From Eutreptiella sp. 'Long Island Sound 2002' (Eukaryota > Euglenozoa > Euglenophyceae > Eutreptiales > Eutreptiaceae), in contig OZ038388.1 in NCBI GenBank assembly GCA_964036045.1, forward strand, positions 505,501 through 569,500: a DNA stretch of 64,000 nucleotides. Direction: 5' to 3'. Positions 51,671 through 62,039 of the stretch are shown piece by piece. The translations under genes and the position numbers were made by a program. Numbering within the stretch: position 1 is the stretch's first letter; each line of letters opens with the position of its first letter. The notes under the pieces were generated by a model. The model ran no database searches. It was not told the DNA's origin and saw only the letters and a program-made list of their open reading frames with translations.

Positions 51671-53320
51671 TTTGAAAGTCAGTGGAATCCTACAGAAAGC
51701 GAAGGCACATCGGGTGCCGAAGAAGGCTCCAGAAGAGCCAAAACAACTGAGTTTCGCCACTCCCAACCCCTGGAGCGCCCTGCCAAGGGAAGTGTATGTG
51801 GGCAAGGGACGTGGCAAGAAAGAAGGAGCGACCACGGAGAGCCCCGTGGACGGGCAGGACCAGCCCAAGATCTACACCATCCGTGACCATACCCTCGAAG
51901 TCCTGATGCACCCGGATGTGCTAGAGTTGCATGCCGTGAGAGTCGTCCATACACCGCATGGTGAGGAGCGGCAGTTGCACTTGAAGGTGCGTGTACGGTG
52001 CGGACAAGAGGAGTTGGTGGTGGATGTTTTGGTGGATACGGGTGCAAAGGTGAGCCTGGTCTGGAGAGGGTTGTTCAAGGAGGAATCCCTGCAGCCCAGC
52101 CGTAGACCGGTACGCCTGAAGGTGGCCAATGGAGAGATTATGGGTGGTGGCACCCATGAGGCCCCTATCAGTATGGAATTCTGGGAGCATGAGCGCTTGA
52201 ACCGCCCTGATTTGGCGAAGAGAAGCACTCTATCCGGGAACTTCTATGTGGCCGACATTACAGATTGAGATATGATCATGGGGTATCACTTCATGGTGGG
52301 AAACGCCATTGGAGCCCTTCCCCATCGCGCAACGCTGGTCCAGAAGGATAATGAATGCCTTACATGGCTGTCCACGGACTATGCATGCGGATCATCCCAA
52401 TGGAATGCTGAGGAAGAGGATTGGATCGACCAAGCGGTGCAAGCTGTGGGTGCCAAGTCCAGAGGAGACCGCTGAGTTCAGCTCACGGAGTATCGAATGG
52501 CGCCGCAGGTGTATGCCAGAATGATTCAGACGCTTGGAGCCGAAGCGCCCGAGACGGACGTCTTCGCTTCCCGGGATGCCCCACTTTTGCGGAAGTGTAG
52601 GAGGCATTGGCATCGAGGAGACTCAGCCTGGCGCAGGCATTGGGGTTTGAAGGAGTGGGGGCCCATGTTTTGGCATGGCTCCCTGGAAAATACCAGACGT
52701 ACGGTGGAGAAGATCGTCGCGGATAGGGCGAAAGGGATCCTGGTCATAACCGGCATAGGATCCACCCATGTCCGCTGGAAGGTCTCAAGTCGACGCTGGA
52801 CTCCATCACCCGAAACGAGATGTCATTTGGGCCGAAGGAGGACTTGTTCATCGACGCAAAGGGTGTATCAATGCCCTCCCCGCGTCAAGCGTGGGGTACC
52901 AAGGCTTTCCTGGTGGATGGGGCGCAAGCCAAGCCCACGGGTGACAAAGCATTCATCCGTAGGGTTGAGGCGGTGCCCATGCGGGTCATGTTTGAGCCCA
53001 AGGAGGGGACGGATCAGCCAATGGATGGCATTGATGTCCTGCCCCACGCCGAGATCGACGATGTCGTCAACTACATGCGGATGGGGATGCACGACCGTGT
53101 GGCAGCCAAGAAGAGGCGGGCCATGGTCACATCTCCGCATTGGTGGGATGACAAGATGTTGGTCACCGGCAAGTACGAGAAGGATGAGTTCGTGGCGAGG
53201 GTCATGGATCACATCCCGGACCAATATGATCGTCCGGTTGGGTCGGACCCGCCGACGTGGGATTTTCCAAGAATCGGGGCCGGTAGCGACAAGAACTCGG
53301 CTGATGCCGCGAATTTCTGA
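51671..53320 (+). pseudogene. Element B protease and middle domain
   Basis: Protease with VDTGAKVSLV (about 52030-52070). TGA stops occur at 52266-52268 and 52473-52475. The middle domain (about 52495-52760) has DVFASRDAP, WHGSL and GILVITGIG, like element A. A single C lost from a C run near 52767 shifts the frame. The shifted frame continues (MSFGPKEDLFIDAKGV) to TGA 53318-53320. Confidence 0.85.
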
Positions 53321-55426
53321 AGATTATCGGTGGGAAGTGCACCCCACGACGATGAAGACGGCATATCGGACGAGGAGAACTCGGACTCGGACCCGGAAGA
53401 GGCCTATACTGCAGTGCGGTCGGTGGTATCGATACCGAAGCAAGCGGCTGAAGAGGCCCAGGAGAACCCGAAGGTGGCCGAGCTGAAGGAGAGGCTGATA
53501 AATGCCTATCCGCGGCTGTTCAGTGGCGTCGCCAACAAGAACCCTCCAGATCGTGGGAGGTTTGGCACAGCGAGGATCAAGCTGAAGCCGAACCCCAAGA
53601 TCTATCGTCATCGGGAGTACCAACTTCAGGGCGATCGGGCCGAGGCCATGAAGAAGTTGTTGGCCGAGTTTATTGAGCGGGGCTGGATCGAACCATCCGA
53701 CAGTCAGTGGGCCAGCCCAGCCTTCATCGTGCCCAAGAAGGAGAAGGGCGAGTGGAGGTTGGTGGTTGATTACAGAGGTTTGAACGAGCAAACCGAGCAC
53801 GACTCGTACTCGCTTCCCCTGAACCACACCATCCTCCAAAAACAACAAAAAAAGCGGATCTTCACGGTGTTAGACCTGAAACACGGCTATCACCAGATGC
53901 CGCTACCCCCAGACTCCAGGCCCTGCACAGCAAGGTCGACGCCGCTGGGGCCCATGCAGTGGAGAATGGTGCCAATGGGTGCCAAGAATGGCAACGCCGC
54001 TTTCCAGCGCATGATGGAGGACCTACTCGGTCCTGTCCGGGACTGTGCCGACCCCTTTGTGGATGACATCATCATCGGGTTCGGCACGCAGGACATGACT
54101 GAGGACGAGCTCATCAAAGCGCATGAGAAGGATCTGCGCCGAGTGCTCAGCGAGCTGGACAAGCACAACATGGTGTGCAAGCCCACCAAAGCCTCACTCT
54201 CCGTGAGGGAAGTGGAGTTCGCGGGTCACGTGGTCGGTCACGGGCAACGCCGTCCCATGCCTGACAGCTGGCGTCCCTGCACCACTGGGAGAGGCCCCAG
54301 ACCATCAGCGAACTCCGGTCCTTCATGGGGTTCTGCAATTATCATTCGGGCTATGTCTGGTTGTATGCAGAACTATCGATGCTGCAGGTGGGGAAGTTCG
54401 ATGGCCGGAAGGGGAGCAAGAAGAAGCTTGCCTGGACCCCTGAGGCCGAAGATGCGTTCAGCTGCCTGAAGGAGCGACTCCTGGAGCAGCTGGGGCTATT
54501 CCTGGTGGACCCGGACAAGGGATTCGTGCTACGGTTGGACGCCTCGGACTATGCTGTAGGGGCAGTCCTCGAGCAGGTCCGGGATGACGGGTCGCACGTA
54601 CCCGTGGCGTTATGGAGCCGGATCCTGGCCGAGGGCCAACGTCGAACCTGGACCGCGAGGTAGAAGGAGACGTACGCCATTGTTTGTGCGCTCAGGAAGT
54701 GGTCTGGCCACAACGGATTACAACCGGTGCTGGTTTGCACGGACCATCAGTCCTTACAGAGCTGGCACAAGGAGCACGTCGACACCCCCTTGGGACCGGC
54801 GGCAAGGAGGGCCCGATGGCATGAGACGTTCGCCAAGTTCAACCTCAGCGTCATATGTGTCCCGGAGAAGGACAACACTGTGGCAGATTGCCTCAGTCGA
54901 TGGGCCTACCCCGCGGGCAAGGCATGGATAAACATATCCAGCCATGGGGACGCCGAGGAGACCGAGGAGACCAAGCGCATCATGGAGATGGAGAAGGCCA
55001 TGGAGCAAGAGGGGGTCAAGTGCTTTGTGGTGATGGCAAATTGTACAGACCTGGCCAAGTTCCGGGGCGCCCGAGTCCAAGCTATTTGAGAGGAAGCCCT
55101 CGAGCAATGGATGGTGGCCACCGTAGAGCTAGTCAGGTCGGTGCTCACAGAAGACTGGTCGGATGACTATGCGGCATCCGAACACTGGAGCAGGTACTGG
55201 AATGCCGTGAGCGCCCCGTCAGATGATGAGTGGCCTGAGGGCTTGACCGAGGATGGGGATAAAATATTCCTCAAGGACAAGCTATTGGTTCCTGAGAACC
55301 GAATGGAGGAGCTCATTGACCACTGGCATAACGCCCAGCTCATGCATCCTGGTCAGGACAAGATGCAGAAGGACCTGGAGTGGCGCTTCAAGTTCCCACC
55401 GGGGTACTACGCCATCCTGGATAAGT
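53321..55426 (+). pseudogene. Element B RT, RNase H and start of integrase
   Basis: RT from about 53580 with LVVDYRGLNEQ, LDLKHGYHQM and catalytic FVDD intact (about 54058). A 1-nt deletion near 54262 shifts the frame; the new frame carries SFMGFCNYHSGYV. An in-frame 18-nt deletion follows near 54380. RNase H has RLDASDYAVG. TAG at 54661-54663 and TGA at 55087-55089 interrupt it. The integrase zinc-binding region begins (HWHNAQLMH) and stops at the 1-kb insertion. Confidence 0.87.
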
Positions 55427-56453
55427 GGTTTGAGGTTTGAGGTTTGATTTTGCGGGTACTAGACGCTTTTCGGCCCCGGGGGGCCACCTGGTCGGGCCAG
55501 GTGATATCCTCCCCACCGGGTCCTAGTGGGGGGCCCTCCAAGACGCACCTCCTGCCTGGTGGCGGAGTCCCCCGGGTTCACAGAGCTCGGAGCCCCGTCC
55601 TTCCCCGGCGTCCCCGTTTCGCCACTCCCCGGTCAGTGCATCAATTCGCAGCCGTGGCCGCGGGCGCTTACCCACTGCGTCGCCCCCCTAATGCGTGGTC
55701 GCCCGGGGCACCGGCGCCGCCGGGCCCGTGCTACTGGCTTGTCGCCAGTGGGACCCCCTTGGGCTGGCGCGGAGGCTGCCTAGCCTAGGGGTTGGGGCGT
55801 GGCGCTGTGCGCCACTACTGCCTTGGCGGGTGCAGTGTCCCGTCTGTGTGTGCGCGGCGCTCGCGGCCGGTTCGGGGGGGTTCGGGCCGGTACCTGGTGT
55901 TGTGTCTCCCCTTCTTCCCCCTTCCCGCCCCGCGTATCCCGCGTTGCGTGTGGCGGGCCGTCCCGTCCGGGTGTCCCTTATCCTCGCTCGCTGGTACGCC
56001 ATTCCATGTGGTCTGTGCGTTCCGCGCGCTCGGTCCGGTTGCCCTTCTGGTGGTCCCCGCGTGTCCTTTTCGTGTGTGTGCGCTCGCGCGCTCGCGGTGT
56101 CCGCTCCCCGCTGGGTGGTGTGGCGCGCGCATCTCGCGTGGTCCCGGCACTGGGCGCTGGTAGGGCCGTTCCATGTGGTCCGTGCCCCTCCGCGTGTCCT
56201 GCCCCGGTCCCGTGCTCCGTCTGGCGTGCTTGGGGGGGGGCGGTCCGGTCCCGGTTCCCTCCTACTTGGCTTGGGGTTGCGGGGGCGGCGGCTGGGCGTT
56301 CCCGGGGGGGTGCCTTCGTCCGTTGCGTGGGGCGTTCTGGGTCTTGTGTTCCTCTTCCCTCCTCCGCCCGTCCACTAGGTGGGCTGTCGGGGTCTGCGTT
56401 GCGGGCGTGCGGTTGTGGGGGCCCCGCTCTGTTCTTGCGGGGGGGGTACTACG
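55427..56453. mobile_element. 1-kb A-depleted insertion, probably a retroposed non-autonomous element
   Basis: Flanked by a 28-bp direct duplication (55399-55426 and 56454-56481). It begins with three GGTTTGA units, which on the minus strand would be a repetitive 3' tail, so orientation is probably minus. The plus strand is strongly depleted in A (often 0-3 per 60 bases from 55800 to 56450). Long open frames on both strands reflect composition and are not taken as genes. Confidence 0.7.
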
Positions 56454-56562
56454 CCGGGGTACTACGCCATCCTGGATAAGTACTGCAGCAACTGCGCCAT
56501 GTGTCGGGCCACGAAAAGCCCCAACCATTCCACAGCGGGCAACCCGGTGTATACGGCTATAC
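56454..56562 (+). pseudogene. Element B integrase remnant
   Basis: Restarts at the duplicated target and reads YYAILDKYCSNCAMCRATK, the Cys pair of the HHCC domain, then ends near 56562, where element C appears to begin. Confidence 0.8.
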
Positions 56563-59480
56563 TGAAGCGGTACCCAGAAGTACCCAGAACCCCATGGCTA
56601 GGGTAGGGCATAGAACCGGTCTCCGGTCCACTAACCCCATGTATGGAAGACAAGACCCGTCTCCGGTCCACTAACCCCATGTACGGAAGGCGCCCGTTGA
56701 CGCCCGCTGCGAGCCCGGCGTGAGCGTGTTCCGTGCCGTAAAGCCCCGCATCCGCAACCAATGCACCGCCAGCGGAGATTTGTATATCAGAATATCAGGA
56801 GTCAACAGGGTTTTATTTTCATATTGTTTCCGTCAATTTTTACGCTTCCGTTCTGATATTCACTGTTTTGACTGCTGGCGGTTGGATCGCGACTTTACCG
56901 TAACCGCCAGTTTAACTGTTTATAATGGAAATTTCAACGCCATCCGTGACGAAGGCTCCAAAGTCTTCAGGAACTGCATGGATGCTTCCGCAATTTTCAC
57001 ATCTTACACTCGCAACCTTAATCCGAATTTTTCAGGATGTCGAAATCGGATTTTCGACTTCGACATCCCCGCACTTGATTTGACCTCTTTCGAGTGGACC
57101 TACGTGCTTCCCTATGCACGAATCAACTTTCCTTTTCTCTTGCCCTTCATTTGTCTTAAAGATATGGGCGAAACAAAGTTGATTCGTGAGGCCACTTGTG
57201 AAGGTCATATCTCGTGTTGCTTGCGAGGAATTACGATAAGGAAACGTGGGATGTATTCACAATACTCCCGACGTGATTTAGGAAGCATTATATGCCTTGC
57301 GTCTCCACACGTGCGCGCTAGTGTAATGGATCATGGTCAAGAGGGTAGAGTTAGCGTTATAATTCTTTGGCCATGATATTGCGTGCGTTAAAATAACTTT
57401 CGAGTGTAGCGCGCAAGTGTTGGTGTTGCATAGGAACTCTTCTTGAGTTCCTATGAGCGATTGACATAAAGATATGCCCTTGGAGGGGCATGTCATATCG
57501 TGGGGGGAGCTACCTTTTTGGGCAATATGGAGTATGTGCCTTGGGTTGTGTTGCGTGCCCATTTGGCGGGTCCATCGCTCCAAGCCAAACCCGCCAATGG
57601 ACCTCATATTGTGCAAGCCTCTTCTCCATACTCCCTACGATCAATTGCGAGCCTAACCTTCGTGAAGGGAAGCTTGTGTGGCGATCCCGAAGCGATGCGT
57701 TGGGAGCAAGGTGTGTGTTTTGCAATTTTCCATATTTTCATGTGCCCACTTGGGAAGTAGCGCTCGTAACCTTTCAAAGCGCCCCAAGTGGAGCACATAC
57801 GTGGAATCGGAGGTCATTGGTGTCAAGTCATTGTGTTTAGAAGGATTAGTTGATTGCACGATCCAAACCGAAGATATTATAATATAATTGTGCGCCTTTC
57901 AAGGCACTTTTGTGTGTCTTTGTGCCAATTTTGCCGTTTTTGGCCCGTCATGATGTCAAGTGGCGACCGTGTATCTCAGCGTTGCGCTCAATTGACATCA
58001 TGACCCAAGTATGATATGGGGCTACATACTTCAGTGCCCAACATATCTTCAACCCGGCGAATAACTCCTCTTGAGCTTGGCACACCGTGGCCGCCATGAT
58101 GGCGATTTGGGACTATCCCAAATCATGGGCTCACTTGGCAACCCTGCCATTCCCAAAACCGGATGAGTTGGGCGACGCCCAAAAGATATGTTGGACACAT
58201 AGGACTTGATACCAATCCTATGGCACACTCGGGTCCAAGTCGGGCATGTGCCTCATTTGCCCCAACCATGAGTGTGCGCATTTTTGGCCATTTTGAGCAT
58301 TTTTCCACTTTTGCTGCCCGCCGTGCACTATGTTGAGCCCACCCGTGCACGCCGGACGCATGAACCAATGGACCATATATGACATGGGTGTTATGCATAA
58401 TGGTCCCCATGGTTCAAACCACACGTGGGCGAAGCGGAGCAACCTTCGTTAAAGCGCTAGCCCAAAGTGAGTGTGGGCAATCTTACCATTGTGGCATTTG
58501 TGGACCCCATTGGGATCGTCCCCACGCCGAGTGGCATGGAGATCTTTGAGAGCCAAAGGCATGGGACTCTTTGTTGAACTCTTGGTGGATCGCGTATTGA
58601 ATGGCGGATCAGATCACCAAGCCGGCGTGGAGATATACTATTGGGAACACCCCGACTTTTTGCTCATTTCGAGCAGCCAAAATGACCCCATTTTGGGACC
58701 CCAATTTCCCCCTTCCGTGTGGTCCATTGGCGGCCTCATTTCTCTCTGCCCACAGAGAGCCCGGACCTAATTTCAAATTGTACACTCAGAAAAAGTCCTA
58801 GGTCCTGCCTCCTACCCTGTGAGCCATTGGCGTTGCCCTGGCCGGGCGAGCCACGCGTGGGAATGATGCCAATTTTGATGATTTTGGCATCATGACCCCA
58901 CTTGGGGAATCCGTGTTGCCCCGATGCCGGGACCTCAGAGGGAACCAGTTTGGGTGAGGGCTCCAGGGAGTTGGTACTCGAAGGGCATAGGGTCAGTTGC
59001 CTCGTCCATACCTCTGGCGGGTCCGGACGAGAGGTCAATTTGGGAGATTTTGGAGCTAATATCAGTTTGGGCTGAAACAGCCCATTTTCAGCTACCAACT
59101 CCTGAGGGATAATGGCGGGGCCATATCTCTGGCTCAGAGTGGAGTTGTGACCTGCCGTTACGAGAGCATAGGCAACCACTGTCGGTTGGCCCTGGAGCGA
59201 CTTGGTTCCCAGGAACTCGCCTGTGGCTGGGCGGGACACCTCCCCCATTGGCAGGGTTTCAGGGTCCGGACTGAGCAGGGCATGGGTTGTGTTTGAGCCC
59301 CCGCCCCCACCAGCCACTGAGAGGGTCGGACCTTGGATTGGGATACGAGTTAGGACCGAGTGTCTCTTGTCCTCTGATGCCCTTACCCCAGTCCAGTCTT
59401 AACCCCATGTGTACATATCCTGATGTGTTGCTGTACATACTTTCGTTCCCTTGTTGCAGAGTGGCAAGGATCCTGAAACG
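56563..59480 (+). repeat. LTR-like region of element C
   Basis: Positions 56766-56940 align with 9868-10035 of the element A LTR (GCCAGCGGAGATTT, TCAACAGGGTTT), and later segments resemble it loosely. The 3' boundary is not defined: I find no TGGTAGCAGAG PBS. No convincing gene lies in it. Confidence 0.55.
56619..56689. repeat. Two tandem 40-bp units
   Basis: Two copies, period 40, of GTCTCCGGTCCACTAACCCC followed by ATGTAtGGAAG, near the start of element C. Confidence 0.85.
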
Positions 59481-60013
59481 CTTTGTCACATGACATGAGC
59501 GCATTGATGCCCCTGTGAGCGTAGTCCTTTGCCTGCCTGCTCACTTGCGTGTTTCCACCGCAGCGTCCTGTGGCCGACCCTCCACGGGAACGCGTCAAAA
59601 GCGTTTCGGCGCCGCGGTGTTACCCAGCCCTCGCGTGCCACTCGGGGCCACCAACCCCGAGCAGCGCGGCGCAGCAGCTCGCAGCTCGCAGCTCGCAGCG
59701 CAGCGCAGCACCTCGCAGCGCAGCGCAGCGGCTCGCAGCGCCGCCCAGCGACAGCGCGAAGTTCGTCACGGAGCCCGTAGCGCCGTCCAGAGCATCGCCC
59801 TGACCGCGCCGCGACCGTGATGGAGGTTCACAGACCAGACCAATCGGCCGACCAGCAAGGCCGCGTCAACCACCTCCACAACCACCGGCTGACCAGCACC
59901 AGCCGCACTCCCAGTCCAGTGCTGCAGCACCCGCCTCAACAACCACCACCAGTTCGTTGAGTAGAACGAGTGCACACCAAGGACCTCAAGACCAAGTACG
60001 CCCCCCCGCTGCC
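59481..60013 (+). other. Leader of element C
   Basis: GC-rich, with a GCTCGCAGC/GCGCAGC simple repeat at about 59665-59745. The start TTGTTGCAG followed by AGTGG at about 59451-59464 resembles a splice acceptor. No gene is supported. Confidence 0.4.
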
Positions 60014-62000
60014 ATGGTAAACTGGCAAGAAGCGGGCAGGACGTGGTCGCGGCCCCACCCCCATGCAGCGCGCCTGCTGCGTGGGTTGGCTTGGGACCAG
60101 CACTACCGCCACAGCCACCCCCAGTGCGAAGGCGGCATGCCCGGGAGCTTCGAGCTCCGCGAGGACATGGGGGAGGACCGCCTGCGGGCAGTGGAGGAGT
60201 GGCTGCGGGCAGAAGGGTACGAGTACCGCTTCCGCTGCAAGCGCTGGAGGACCTGGACCCGGCCGGACAGGCCCGGCGAAGGGCTGCGCCCGAACGGGAT
60301 TGAGGAGGACGAGAACTCCAACGAGTACTCGTCGGGCGCCACGATCAATGTCTCCATGTGGGACATGATCGAAAAGAACTTCCCGGAACCGGGGAGCGAG
60401 CGCAGGCTGCAGGGCAGCAGCAGCGCATCTCCGGGGAAGGAGAAGCGGTCCGCCAGGGACAGGAAGCAGGACCGGAAGTGGCGGGAGTACCAGGAGTCCC
60501 TGGCCGCCGAAGCCGCCCAAGGCGCCAAGGGCGGAACCCCAGCCCCCAGTCCCCAACGGGCCAATGGTGGTCACCACCCCGGCCACGCCACCCTTGGTGA
60601 CTTCATGGAAGTCGCCAAGCAGACCAGGGCCAAGCCCCGTCCGCTGCTCCTGGGGCCCCAGCAGGCCCCAGCAGGCCCCAGCAGCGACGTGGAGTCGGCC
60701 CACCGCGGGAGGATGCCGGCCGACCAGGCCAGCTCCAGCAGCAGCGCCGCTCCCGCTCAAAGGGACGTGGCGCGCGCCTGTGAGCGCGTCTGTGGGGTGC
60801 CCTGCAATTTTTGGGTTGCCCGGCAACGGGCCACGCAGCGGAACGCTGCCGTGGAGGGCGCCGTCGGCATCGCCCATGAGGATGCCACCGAGTGGGGCAG
60901 AGGCATGGACTACCACGCCTCGAAAGTGGCAGCCATCGCGGCCGGTCTCACGGCTGCGGCCGCCCATGAGGCAGTGGCTGCCCGGATCAGGGCAACCGAC
61001 GAGGAAACCCGCAGGACGCAGGAGGCCATTGCCTGCAAGGAGGCCGAGGTGAAGGCGCTGGAAGAGGCGCTTGCCCAAGGGAGGGCAAAGAAGGAGGCGG
61101 AGGAAAGGGCCCACGCCGAAGCGACGGCTAAGGCCCAGGAGGACGCCGCCAAGAAGGACGCCATCGAGGCCGCGCGACGGAAGGTCGCTGAGGAGAGGGC
61201 CAAGACGGAGGCGGAGCTGGCGACGTTGGAAGCGGAGAAGGCTCGGCTGCAGCGGGCCCGGGAAGCCGAAGCGGCTCGTACCCGGGAGGAAGCTGAAGCG
61301 CGAGCTGCCGCAGCCACGGCCGCCGCAATGGAGGAGGCAGAGGCCAAACTCCGCCGCGAAACTCCCCCGGGAGGATCACGAGTGGAGACCCTTCGAAAGC
61401 TTTTCGAAGGGGACGCCTCCTCCAAGATGACGCTGGACGAGGCCGACACGGGCAGCAGTGGGAGCAGTGGCCCCACTGCCCATCGACGGAGGAAGGGCAA
61501 GGGGAAGACCCCCGAGAGGCCACGGAGGCCAGCGGGTGGACACCCCCACGACAGTGACCCCTTCTTCACCGCCAGCGACGGGGATGAACGAGGCCGCCGA
61601 CATCGCCAAGTGGTGGCTTGGACGGGCGGAGGAGGCGGAGACGTCCCCATGGGATCGGAAGGTGAGGATGAGGATCTCCCTCCTCCCTACCGGAGCTCGG
61701 AGTCTTCCGAGACCGAGACGCCCAGGTGGGGCGACATGGACGAGGATGACGACATGGACTTCGGCATCACGAAGAAGCGCCCATCCTCGGACCCACCGAG
61801 GCGACCAGGAGGAGACCCACCGGGACCCCCTGGCGGAGGACCATCAGGACCCCCTGGAGGACGCCCACCAAGTGGATATCCTGGAGGCGGACCACCTGGC
61901 GGGGGAGGACCCCCTGGACCGGGCGGACCCGGCGGAGGCCCTCCCGGAGGACCCCCTGGGGACCCCGACGACCCACCAGGGAACGGGGACCCCGATAACC
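60014..62000 (+). CDS. Element C Gag, N-terminal extension
   Basis: Start chosen at ATG 60014 in the favourable context GCCATGG. About 660 codons. A possible small domain (DRLRAVEEWLRAEGYEYRF) is followed by a low-complexity linker, a long Ala/Glu-rich coiled coil (about 60960-61360), acidic Ser-rich segments and a Pro/Gly-rich run (about 61790-61980). The frame is lost between about 61985 and 62040, after which the neighbouring frame carries the Gag. The extension is much longer than in elements A and B. Confidence 0.65.
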
Positions 62001-62039
62001 ACCTGGCGGTGGATTGGCTACCTCCGCAGGAGGGTCTTT

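Larger units (their letters stand above)
38939..56562 (+). mobile_element. Ty3/gypsy chromovirus, element B (truncated, decayed)
   Basis: Close relative of element A: truncated LTR, PBS, Gag from 40159, then protease, RT, RNase H and the integrase zinc-binding region up to 56562. The integrase core, chromodomain and 3' LTR are missing. It is interrupted by a LINE (40211-48862) and a 1-kb insertion (55427-56453), and carries at least six premature stops and four frameshifts. Confidence 0.9.

Noticed and set aside
55440-56565. Several 100-230 codon open frames in the A-poor insertion
   Set aside because: TAA/TAG/TGA are rare there for compositional reasons. The frames overlap on both strands and show no domain.
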